DNA from: Acidobacteriota bacterium
Lineage (GTDB): Bacteria > Acidobacteriota > Vicinamibacteria > Vicinamibacterales > CAVVIG01
Length of the DNA stretch: 64,000 bases
Reading direction: 5' to 3'
NCBI GenBank assembly: GCA_016195265.1
Contig: JACPZW010000085.1
Location: forward strand, 49,996-113,995
Part shown: piece by piece, positions 16,207 through 23,658 of the stretch
How the letters are laid out: each line of letters starts with the position of its first letter
How positions within the stretch are numbered: position 1 is the stretch's first letter
Made by a program: the position numbers and the translations under genes
The notes under the pieces: model-generated
Told to the model about the DNA's origin: nothing
What the model saw: only the letters and a program-made list of their open reading frames with translations
Databases searched by the model: none

Positions 16207-18213
16207 ATGCGATTCTGCGCCGAAAGCGGACCTCCAGACCGTCACCGCCCGCTTCCCCAAAAGCCTTTTGGTTCTTGGACGTCACCGATAGCGGCTCGAA
16301 CCGTCGCGGCGAGCGCGCTTCGGCTGAGCAGCGTCGTCCTCAACGGTGATGACATCTATTGGATCGAAGGGCGGCCGGCAGAAGCCGGCCGGAGCGTGAT
16401 CGTCAAACGAAGTCCAGACGGTCACATCGCGGATGTGACCCCTGCGCAAACCAACGTTCGCACGCGCGTACACGAGTACGGCGGCGCGGCGTACGTCGTT
16501 TCGGGCGATACGATCTTCTACTCCGAGTTCGTTGATCAGCGTTTGTACCGGCTCGGGCCCGGAGGTCGGCCGGAGCCCGTCACCGCGCCCGGCGATTGGT
16601 ACTACGCTGACGGCGCTGTGCACCCGTCGCGCAGATGGCTCGTGTGCGTGCGAGAGGACCACACGAACAACGGTCACGAGCCTGTGACGACGCTCGTCCG
16701 CGTGGCGCTCGATCGGCCCGAGCACGCGGGTCACGTCATCGCCTCCGGGCACGATTTCTATTCGACGCCGCGATTCAGCCCGGACGGCTCGCGTCTGTCG
16801 TGGATTGCGTGGGATCACCCGCGGATGCCGTGGGACGGCACTGAGCTGTGGACTGCGGATGTTCTCGCCGACGGCAGGTTGGATCAACCGCAGCGTATCG
16901 CCGGTGACGAGGCCGACGCCATCTTTCAGCCCGGGTGGTCGCCGGATGGCACGTTGCACTTTGTCTCGGATCGCACGGGCTGGTGGAATCTCTATCGCCT
17001 ACGCGACGACCAGGTGGAGCTGGTGCACGCGATGGCGGCCGACGTCGGCCGCCCGCAATGGCAACTCGGGATGTCAACCTGGGCGTTCGCCGATGCGGGC
17101 CGTGTGGTGGTGAGCTATCAGCAGCGTGGGCGCTGGCGCCTCGCGACGCTCGATGTGCAGACCGGCACGTTCACGCCCGTACCCACGGAGTTGGAGCCAG
17201 GCGAGAACATCACCGCGACCGGCACGCATGCGGTCTTCGTCGGCGGCTCGATGGCGGCTCCCGACGCCGTGGTCCGAGTCGAGCTCAAAACCGGCACGGC
17301 CGAAACGTTCCGAGCGGCAACGGACGTGATCATCGATGACGGTTATCTGTCACGCCCTGTGCCCATCGAGTTTCCGACAGGCGGTGGCCTGACGGCGCAT
17401 GCGTTCTTCTACGCGCCGCGCAATCACGACTTCGCCGCGCCGCCTGGTGAGCGACCTCCCTTGATCGTGATCAGCCACGGCGGTCCCACCGCGTCTACCA
17501 GCGCGCGCTTGAATCTGGAGGTGCAGTACTGGACCAGCCGCGGTTTCGCCGTGGTCGACGTGAACTATGGCGGCAGTTCCGGGTATGGTCGGGCCTATCG
17601 CCGGCGGCTGAATGAGCAGTGGGGCATCGTCGACGTCGCGGACTGCGTGAACGCGGCGGAGTACTTGGCGGCGGGCGGTCGAGCCGATCCCGATCGGCTC
17701 GTGATCCGAGGCCGCAGCGCGGGCGGCTACACGGCGTTGGCGGCCCTGACGTTCTATCCGGGCGTATTCAAGGCCGGCGCGAGTTATTACGGGATCAGCG
17801 ATCTCGAGGCAATGACACGCGAGACACATAAGTTCGAGTCGCGCTACCTCGATAGCTTGCTGGGCCCGTACCCGGCACGACGGGACATCTACAAGGCTCG
17901 ATCGCCGATCCAGTTCGTCGATCAGCTCGCGTGCCCCGTTATTTTCTTTCAGGGACTCGAAGACCGCGTGGTGCCTCCGAATCAATCGCGGATGATGGCG
18001 GATGCCCTGACCGCGAAGGGCGTGCGTGTCGAGGTCCTGACCTTCGAAGGCGAGCAGCACGGATTCCGGAGGAGCGACACGATCGTGCGCTGCCTGGAAG
18101 CGGAGCTGGCCTTCTATGGCGCGGTCTTCGGTTTCGTGCCCGCGGACGGGTTGTCACCGATCGCGTTCGATCGGATTCGTCCGCATCGGCCACACCCCGA
18201 TGCCGAACGCTGA
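16207..18213 (+). CDS. S9-family (prolyl oligopeptidase-type) serine peptidase
   Basis: 668 residues, usual for dipeptidyl-peptidase/acylaminoacyl-peptidase-like S9 enzymes. The N-terminal half is a beta-propeller (FSPDGSRLSWIAWDHPRMPW, GWSPDGTLHFVSDRTGWWNL). The C-terminal alpha/beta-hydrolase carries VISHGGPT (oxyanion region), GRSAGGY with Ser504, LEDRVVPP with Asp586 and GEQHGF with His618. No signal peptide is present, so it is cytoplasmic. It lies 150 bases upstream of pqqA on the same strand. PqqA must be cut out of its precursor after crosslinking and no M16-type pqqF/G is present here, so this peptidase is a candidate processing enzyme (inference). Confidence 0.88.
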   Translation: MRFCAESGPPDRHRPLPQKPFGSWTSPIAARTVAASALRLSSVVLNGDDIYWIEGRPAEAGRSVIVKRSPDGHIADVTPAQTNVRTRVHEYGGAAYVVSGDTIFYSEFVDQRLYRLGPGGRPEPVTAPGDWYYADGAVHPSRRWLVCVREDHTNNGHEPVTTLVRVALDRPEHAGHVIASGHDFYSTPRFSPDGSRLSWIAWDHPRMPWDGTELWTADVLADGRLDQPQRIAGDEADAIFQPGWSPDGTLHFVSDRTGWWNLYRLRDDQVELVHAMAADVGRPQWQLGMSTWAFADAGRVVVSYQQRGRWRLATLDVQTGTFTPVPTELEPGENITATGTHAVFVGGSMAAPDAVVRVELKTGTAETFRAATDVIIDDGYLSRPVPIEFPTGGGLTAHAFFYAPRNHDFAAPPGERPPLIVISHGGPTASTSARLNLEVQYWTSRGFAVVDVNYGGSSGYGRAYRRRLNEQWGIVDVADCVNAAEYLAAGGRADPDRLVIRGRSAGGYTALAALTFYPGVFKAGASYYGISDLEAMTRETHKFESRYLDSLLGPYPARRDIYKARSPIQFVDQLACPVIFFQGLEDRVVPPNQSRMMADALTAKGVRVEVLTFEGEQHGFRRSDTIVRCLEAELAFYGAVFGFVPADGLSPIAFDRIRPHRPHPDAER

Positions 18214-18255
18214 GAGGTTCAGGTCGCTGGAGAGGCTGCAAACGGCCGTGCCGGT

Positions 18256-18285
18256 TTGCGTTCGAGCGCGATCAGTCGATATACT
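18256..18285 (+). promoter_or_regulatory. Candidate sigma-70-type promoter of the pqq operon
   Basis: TTGCGT (18256-18261) and TATACT (18280-18285) are separated by 18 bases, 78 bases before the pqqA start. It is the best -35/-10 match in the gap between the S9 peptidase and pqqA, and implies that pqqA can be transcribed independently of the peptidase gene. Confidence 0.5.
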
Positions 18286-18363
18286 CACGCGGTCGTTGGG
18301 GCTCGTGGCCTGATGGTTTTCTTATACATCGCCGCCGGGTCAACGCATACTGCGGAGGGTTGT

Positions 18364-18438
18364 ATGGAATGGACGAAGCCGGAGTTCACCGTCGTCGCCG
18401 TGACGATGGAAGTGACCGCCTACGCGGCCACCAAGTAG
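18364..18438 (+). CDS. pqqA: PqqA precursor peptide for PQQ
   Basis: 24 residues, MEWTKPEFTVVAVTMEVTAY then AATK. The conserved Glu16 and Tyr20 in E-V-T-A-Y supply the carbon and nitrogen atoms of PQQ. GGAGGG lies 7 bases before the ATG. Length and motif are typical of PqqA (22-29 residues). The frame is open further upstream, but the RBS and family length fix this start. The peptide is bound by PqqD and crosslinked by PqqE. Confidence 0.97.
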   Translation: MEWTKPEFTVVAVTMEVTAYAATK

Positions 18439-18448
18439 GGTGCCTTGA

Positions 18449-18473
18449 GGCGGGGCTCTCGATGAGCCCCGTC
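18449..18473 (+). promoter_or_regulatory. Hairpin between pqqA and pqqB
   Basis: CGGGGCTC (18451-18458) pairs with GAGCCCCG (18464-18471) around a TCGAT loop, extendable to 10 bp with a G-T pair. No T-run follows, so it is not a classical terminator. It may protect the pqqA message or attenuate read-through, giving more PqqA than downstream enzymes, as reported for other pqq operons. Confidence 0.6.
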
Positions 18474-18483
18474 TCGAGCTAGC

Positions 18484-19395
18484 GTGCAGGTTCTACTGCT
18501 TGGAAGTGCCGCTGGCGGCGGCTTTCCGCAGTGGAACTGCTGGTGCCCTGGCTGTCGCGTCGCTCGCACCAATCCCTCCGCCGCTCAGCCTCGTACGCAG
18601 TCATCCGCCGCCATCAGCGTCGACGGGCGCCGGTGGTTCCTCCTGAACGCCTCGCCTGACGTCCGCGAGCAACTCCAGTGGATGCGCACGGAAGAAACGC
18701 CCGTCACCGTTCGGCACACGCCGATCGAAGGCGTGCTGGTGACCGACGCGGAGATCGACCACACGCTTGGCATCGTGTTGCTCCGCGAGGCCGGACATCT
18801 CTCCCTGTACGCGACGCGCGCGGTCCAATCCATCCTCGACCGTGACTCGTGCCTGCTGCGAGTCACTCGCGCGTTCAGCGACGTGTCGGTCAGCGACATG
18901 GCCTTGAACACGCCGGTACCGCTCTGCTACCGTGACGGCTCCTTGAGCGGCCTGATGGTGGAAGCGTTTGCCGTGCCGGCCGGACCTCCTCGATTCGCCG
19001 CGGGCGACGAAGAAGGGCACACTGTGGGATTCATGTTTCGGGAAGAGGCGGGCGGCCGGTGCTGCGCGTTCGTCCCCGGATGCGGTGCGCTCGATGACGC
19101 TCTCATGACGCGCTTGGCGGACGCTGACGCGTTGCTCTTCGACGGCACGTTCTGGTCGGACGACGAGCTGATCGCGTTGGGCATCGGGCAGCGAACGGCA
19201 CGCGCGCTGGATCATCTGCCGATTGCCGGCCCCGGCGGCAGCCTCGAACAGCTCACCACACTGCCGTGCCGCCATCGCATCTATACGCACATCAACAACA
19301 CGAATCCGATCCTGCTGGAACATTCGCCTGAACGCGCGACCGTGACGCGAGCCGGCATCACCATCGGTTTCGATGGCTTGCGCCTGACTCTGTGA
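18484..19395 (+). CDS. pqqB: PQQ biosynthesis protein PqqB
   Basis: 303 residues, the usual length, GTG start. It is a metallo-beta-lactamase-fold protein that hydroxylates a tyrosine-derived PQQ intermediate. Hallmarks are the N-terminal LLGSAAGGGFPQWNCWCPGC with the zinc-binding Cys cluster, TDAEIDHTLGI in place of the canonical HxHxDH, LLFDGTFWSDDEL, and YTHINNTNPIL near the C-terminus. It begins 45 bases after pqqA stops and lies 13 bases ahead of pqqC. Confidence 0.97.
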   Translation: MQVLLLGSAAGGGFPQWNCWCPGCRVARTNPSAAQPRTQSSAAISVDGRRWFLLNASPDVREQLQWMRTEETPVTVRHTPIEGVLVTDAEIDHTLGIVLLREAGHLSLYATRAVQSILDRDSCLLRVTRAFSDVSVSDMALNTPVPLCYRDGSLSGLMVEAFAVPAGPPRFAAGDEEGHTVGFMFREEAGGRCCAFVPGCGALDDALMTRLADADALLFDGTFWSDDELIALGIGQRTARALDHLPIAGPGGSLEQLTTLPCRHRIYTHINNTNPILLEHSPERATVTRAGITIGFDGLRLTL

Positions 19396-19408
19396 TGGGA
19401 TTCGACCG

Positions 19409-20158
19409 ATGACCACCTTGCACGCCTCCGTCCTCTCGGCGCCGCCGCCTCCTCCGATTCCCATCCTGACTCACGCGCTCGCCCCGGACGATCTGGTCGA
19501 GGCCCTGCGCGCGTTCCACCGGTCCTACCATTCGAAGCATCCGTTCCATACGCTGATGCACGAGGGGAGGCTCACACAACGGCAGCTGCAGGGCTGGGTC
19601 GCGAACCGGCTGGCGTACCAACGCGCGATCCCCAGAAAAGATGGCGCCATCATCTCCAATTGTCCGGACCCCGACGTGCGTCGCATGTGGTTGCAGCGGA
19701 TCATCGATCACGATGGCACCGAACCCGGGACCGGCGGGATCGAGATGTGGATCCGGCTGGGCGAGGCCGTCGGCGTGCCGCGCGAGGAGATGGAAGACGA
19801 GCGACACGTACTCCCGGGCGTGCGGTTCGCCGCGGAAGCGTACGTGACGTTCTGTAAAACCAAACCGTGGATCGACAGCGTGGCGTCCTCGCTCACCGAG
19901 CTGTTTGCGCCCGATCTGATGCGGCAGCGCATCGCGGCCTTCCCGCAGCATTACCCGTGGGTCCGTCCCGAGGGACTCGACTACTTCAAGAGCCGGCTGA
20001 CGCAAGCGCCACGAGATAGTCAGCAGGGCCTGCAGCTCGTGCGGACGCACTGCACGACGGTCGAGACCCAAGACCGGGCGTTCGCCGCGTTGGCCTTCAA
20101 GATTGAGATGCTGTGGCTCATGATCGACACGATTCATCACGCCTACCTGGAGCCCTGA
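19409..20158 (+). CDS. pqqC: Pyrroloquinoline-quinone synthase PqqC
   Basis: 249 residues. PqqC is the cofactor-free oxidase that closes the ring and oxidises AHQQ to PQQ. Clear signatures are YHSKHPFHTLMHEGRLTQRQ, LQGWVANRLAYQRAIPRKDG, RRMWLQRIIDHDGTEPGTGG and the C-terminal KIEMLWLMIDTIHHAY. The length matches the single-domain enzyme rather than a PqqCD fusion; pqqD follows as a separate gene 9 bases downstream. Confidence 0.97.
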   Translation: MTTLHASVLSAPPPPPIPILTHALAPDDLVEALRAFHRSYHSKHPFHTLMHEGRLTQRQLQGWVANRLAYQRAIPRKDGAIISNCPDPDVRRMWLQRIIDHDGTEPGTGGIEMWIRLGEAVGVPREEMEDERHVLPGVRFAAEAYVTFCKTKPWIDSVASSLTELFAPDLMRQRIAAFPQHYPWVRPEGLDYFKSRLTQAPRDSQQGLQLVRTHCTTVETQDRAFAALAFKIEMLWLMIDTIHHAYLEP

Positions 20159-20167
20159 GGTGACGTT

Positions 20168-20437
20168 GTGACGCTCACCGCGACGTCGGTGCCCGTCCTC
20201 TGGCGGCTGGCGCGGCTCGAATTCGACCCGGTGCGCAAACAGCGCGTGCTCCTGTATCCCGAAGGCGTGGTCCTCCTGAACGACACCGGGGCGGCCATCC
20301 TGGATCTCTGTGATGGCCGTCGCTCGATCGGTGACGTCGCCACGATCTTAGGAGAGCGGTATCATCGGGAGGTCGTAGACGATGTCATCGAGTACTTGTC
20401 CAGGCTGGCCGACCAAGAGCTGATCCGTGTTGCTTAA
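20168..20437 (+). CDS. pqqD: PqqA-binding chaperone PqqD
   Basis: 89 residues, GTG start. It belongs to the RiPP recognition element family: winged-helix fold with LARLEFDPVRKQRVLLYPEG, LLNDTGAAILDLCDGRRSIG and DDVIEYLSRLADQELIRV. PqqD binds the PqqA peptide and delivers it to the radical SAM enzyme PqqE. Its 3' end overlaps pqqE by 11 bases, consistent with coupled translation and a 1:1 complex. Confidence 0.96.
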   Translation: MTLTATSVPVLWRLARLEFDPVRKQRVLLYPEGVVLLNDTGAAILDLCDGRRSIGDVATILGERYHREVVDDVIEYLSRLADQELIRVA

Positions 20438-21518
20438 TCATCCGACGACGCTGCTCGCGGAGATCACGCATCGGTGTCCGCTCCACTGCCCGTACTGTTC
20501 GAATCCGCTCGAGATGACTCGTGCAGACGGTGAGTTGACGACCGAGGACTGGACGCGTGTGTTCACCGAAGCTCGCGAACTCGGCGTCTTGCAGCTCGGC
20601 CTCTCGGGGGGCGAGCCGCTCGTGCGCCCGGACGTCGAGGCGCTCGCCGCGCACGCGCGCGCCGTGGGGCTGTACACCACTTTAGTGACGTCGGGCGTGG
20701 GGCTGACCCGGCCTCGAGCGGAGAAACTGCGCGAGGCCGGGCTGGAGCACATCCAGATCTCGTTCCAGGATTCGGATGACGCGGCCGCCGATCACGTCGC
20801 AGGCATGAGCGCCGTCCCGCAAAAGCGCTCAGCCGCAGCCATCGTGCGAGAACTTGGGTTCGCGTTCTCGATCAATGTCGTGCTGCATCGCGCGAACATC
20901 GATCGGGTGGGTGACATGATCGAGATGGCCGCGAGCCTCGGCGCCGACCGACTCGAGCTGGCGAACACCCAATACTACGGGTGGGCACTTGAGAACCGGA
21001 ATGCACTCATGCCGACGCGGGCCCAGGTGGACGCCGCAGCTGACATCGCCGAGGCCGCCAAAGGCCGTCATCGCGGGCGCATGCAGATCGTGTACGTGTT
21101 GCCGGATTACCACGAGACGTATCCCAAACCGTGCTACGGCGGATGGGGCAAGCATTATCTGATGGTGGCACCCGACGGCCGGACGCTGCCCTGCCACGGC
21201 GCGACGCACATCACGACGTTACGCTTCGATAGCGTGCGGGATCGCCCGCTTCGCTGGATCTGGGAGGAGTCGCCCGCGTTCCAAGCGTTTCGCGGTGATG
21301 CGTGGATGCAGGAACCGTGTCGAACCTGTCCGCGGAAGGCGATCGATTTTGGCGGATGCCGCTGCCAGGCCTTCGCGCTGACGGGCGACGCGACCAATCC
21401 AGACCCCGTGTGCACATTGACGCCATTGCGGACCATCATCGACCGGGCCGTGCAAGACGCAGCAGGGGCGCACGTCTACCGTTTCCGTTACCTCAGTCTC
21501 GAACCGCAGCGCGTCTGA
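20427..21518 (+). CDS. pqqE: Radical SAM PqqA peptide crosslinking enzyme PqqE
   Basis: 363 residues, GTG start inside pqqD. CPLHCPYC gives the CxxxCxxC cluster motif (Cys17, Cys21, Cys24) for the SAM-cleaving 4Fe-4S cluster, followed by LSGGEPLVRPD. The C-terminal SPASM region has PCYGGWGKHYLMVAPDGRTL, PCHGATH, EPCRTCPRKAIDFGGCRCQA, which supply the auxiliary-cluster cysteines. It forms the carbon-carbon bond between Glu16 and Tyr20 of PqqA. The stop codon lies within a 44-base direct repeat that flanks a downstream REPIN. Confidence 0.97.
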   Translation: MLLNHPTTLLAEITHRCPLHCPYCSNPLEMTRADGELTTEDWTRVFTEARELGVLQLGLSGGEPLVRPDVEALAAHARAVGLYTTLVTSGVGLTRPRAEKLREAGLEHIQISFQDSDDAAADHVAGMSAVPQKRSAAAIVRELGFAFSINVVLHRANIDRVGDMIEMAASLGADRLELANTQYYGWALENRNALMPTRAQVDAAADIAEAAKGRHRGRMQIVYVLPDYHETYPKPCYGGWGKHYLMVAPDGRTLPCHGATHITTLRFDSVRDRPLRWIWEESPAFQAFRGDAWMQEPCRTCPRKAIDFGGCRCQAFALTGDATNPDPVCTLTPLRTIIDRAVQDAAGAHVYRFRYLSLEPQRV

Positions 21519-21675
21519 TCGCCTCGCTGTCCGCAATGGAGGCTTGCCGCACGCCGAGTACGTAGGGCGGGTCCTTTTGGACCCGCCGGGCGGCGACTGC
21601 GAGCCGGGTCCGAAAGGACCCGGCCTACGTACTGATCGCCTCGCTGTCCGCAATGGAGGCTAGCCGCACGCCGAG
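21515..21675. repeat. REPIN flanked by a 44-bp direct repeat
   Basis: The segment 21515-21558, which includes the pqqE stop codon, recurs at 21632-21675 with a single mismatch (T at 21545, A at 21662). Between the copies is a REPIN: forward REP 21562-21587 and inverse REP 21603-21628 ending in CTAC. The arrangement looks like insertion with target duplication, or a local duplication spanning the element. Confidence 0.9.
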
Positions 21676-21686
21676 GACGCGCCATC

Positions 21687-23609
21687 TCACGCCAGCTTCG
21701 TCCGGATGACGCTGGAGAGCTCGTGGCGGGTCAGCGTGTCCCGGTCCGTCTGCGCCGCGCCGCCGATGACGCCGAGGCACTCGACGGCGTTGCAGCGGCA
21801 CGCGAATCGCTCGGCCAGGTCCCACTCGGTCGCCGGATAGAACGCGCACAGCTCGTCGCCCGGCTCGATGTCGACCAGCGCGCGCACGACGCCGGCGTCG
21901 ACGTCGAACCGCACGTTGGGCGCGCACGAATGATTCACGTAGCGCAACTCGAAGGGCATCGGCTCGGCATGCTCGTCGGCGCCGACCTGCACCGTCCACC
22001 GGCCGGGAACCGGGCCCCGGCGCCCCCACTCGAGCGCGCCGATGGCGTCGGACGCGCGCCACGCGCGCCGCGCCACCACGCCGAACCCGAAGCTGTTCTG
22101 CACGATCTCGTACTGCGGACGCCAGTCCGGCGCGGTGTTGTGCCACGCGGCGCGCACGAAATCCGATACGTGGTCGCCGTACCGTTCTCGAATGGCCGGA
22201 AGGAGATGGTCGCCGCCGAGAATCACCCGGCGGCAGTCGGGCGCGCCACATCGGCATTCGAACGGCGCCATCGCCGACGCGCAGAACGTGGCGTATTCGA
22301 TCGTCAGCTCGTCGCGGGACGCGATGTCCCGCCGCGCGACGAGATCCAGCCCGTCGAGCCACGTATTCGGATCGCAGGAGTGATTGATGGGGCGCCAGTC
22401 GTCCGGGTTGTCGCTCCAGGCGACGTGCAGGTCGTTGGTGATCGGCCACGCATAGGGCTCGAACCATTGCCGCTGCAATCCGAGCCAGTGGCGCTCGACG
22501 TGGCGCCGCGACACGAGGACGTGCGGCCGGCCCTCGTAGCGCTCGACGAGATCGCCGCGGCGCAGGGCCTTCGTGGCGAACATGCCGAAGCCGCGGTCGC
22601 GAACGAACTGGAGCGCCCACGGCTTGCGGGCGCGATCGCGGCGGCGGATGGCGCACGCGAGCAGGTGCTCCAGAAACCCGCAGTGGCCCGCCGGATCGTT
22701 GGCGAGACAGAGGTCGGCGCTGCCGTGCTGCCCTTCCGGATAGAACACGCCGCAGTTGGGATTGATTTCCAGCACGTAGATGTCGCCGGCCGCGTCCATG
22801 CGGAGGTCGCAGCGGCCGTACCCCGAGCCTCCGAGCGCGACGAACGTCAGAATCGACGCCTGCTGCAGGCGCGCGGCCAGCGGCGCATCGTCGACGATCC
22901 GCCGCGTCTCCAGGTCCTCGAATGATTTCCATTTCAGGTCGAAGTGCTTGAATGACTCGCCCGGCGGAAAGCCGAACTCCACCGGCTGCAAAGCCCACGC
23001 CTCTTCATATCGATCGCTCGCGCGGCGAGGCTCGGTCACGAGCACGGTGAATTCCCGGCCTTCGATGAATTCCTCGATCAGCGCGGCGCCATATGTCTCG
23101 ATCGTCCCGGTGGCTTCGCGGCGCAAGTCCTCGACGGTCGTCACGCGCGAGTCGCGCGTGATCCCGACGCTCGAGTAGCCGTGCGGATGCTTGACGATCA
23201 GCGGCGCGCGCAACGTCTCGTACGCCGAGGCCGCCTCGTCTTCGGTCCGCGCCATCACGTAGGCCGGGAACTTCACGCCGGCCGAGTGGCACGCCATCTT
23301 CATCGCTTCGCGCGACGGGTCGTAGAACGAGGATCCGGCGCCCGTGAACGCGACGCCAAGCCGCTCGAGCGCCTGCACGACCTCGATGCCGGGCCGATCC
23401 TCCTCCCACGCGCCGTCGCAGAGGTTGATCACGACGTCGAATCCCATGCGCGCGACGTCGGCCACCTGGCGGACCGCGGTCATCTTGTGGATTTGAAAAC
23501 TCGTGTACTCGTGACCCGGCAGGTAGTAATCGGGCACGCACGCCGGATCGAAATCCTTGAACGGCGCGTTCGACTGCTCGTAGGACGGGTGCAGGATCGC
23601 GATTTTCAT
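21687..23609 (-). CDS. ATP-grasp ligase fused to two SET domains
   Basis: 640 residues. Residues 1-325 are a D-Ala-D-Ala-ligase-like ATP-grasp: LIVKHPHGYSSVGI, AALIEEFIEGREFTVLV, CDLRMDAAGDIYVLEINPNC with the metal-binding Glu and Asn. About 333-467 is a SET domain: RDRGFGMFATKALRRGD, NHSCDPN (409-415), DELTIEYATF and post-SET cysteines 452, 454 and 459. About 500-617 is a second SET domain: NSFGFGVVARRAWR, NHSCAPN (559-565), DELCAFYP and cysteines 604, 606 and 611. SET domains methylate lysines in proteins; ATP-grasp enzymes form amide bonds. The gene begins 45 bases after the spermidine-synthase-like gene, so co-expression is likely. Confidence 0.88.
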   Translation of the reverse strand: MKIAILHPSYEQSNAPFKDFDPACVPDYYLPGHEYTSFQIHKMTAVRQVADVARMGFDVVINLCDGAWEEDRPGIEVVQALERLGVAFTGAGSSFYDPSREAMKMACHSAGVKFPAYVMARTEDEAASAYETLRAPLIVKHPHGYSSVGITRDSRVTTVEDLRREATGTIETYGAALIEEFIEGREFTVLVTEPRRASDRYEEAWALQPVEFGFPPGESFKHFDLKWKSFEDLETRRIVDDAPLAARLQQASILTFVALGGSGYGRCDLRMDAAGDIYVLEINPNCGVFYPEGQHGSADLCLANDPAGHCGFLEHLLACAIRRRDRARKPWALQFVRDRGFGMFATKALRRGDLVERYEGRPHVLVSRRHVERHWLGLQRQWFEPYAWPITNDLHVAWSDNPDDWRPINHSCDPNTWLDGLDLVARRDIASRDELTIEYATFCASAMAPFECRCGAPDCRRVILGGDHLLPAIRERYGDHVSDFVRAAWHNTAPDWRPQYEIVQNSFGFGVVARRAWRASDAIGALEWGRRGPVPGRWTVQVGADEHAEPMPFELRYVNHSCAPNVRFDVDAGVVRALVDIEPGDELCAFYPATEWDLAERFACRCNAVECLGVIGGAAQTDRDTLTRHELSSVIRTKLA

Positions 23610-23611
23610 GG

Positions 23612-23658
23612 TGTAGGCCGCCGAAGCCTCGTGCGAAGGCGGAAAGGACCCGCCCTAC
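23612..23658 (-). repeat. Composite REP with nested hairpin
   Basis: GTAG at 23612-23615 region is followed by GCCGCCGAAG...GCGAAGGCGG, a hairpin similar to the insert at 43179-43204, and then AAAGGACCCGCC plus CTAC, the right half of an inverse REP. The TAG of this REP (23655-23657 on the minus strand) is the stop codon of the spermidine-synthase-like gene. Confidence 0.65.

Noticed and set aside
18449..18473. Rho-independent terminator after pqqA
   Set aside because: The stem is good but no T-run follows, so it was kept only as a possible regulatory hairpin.
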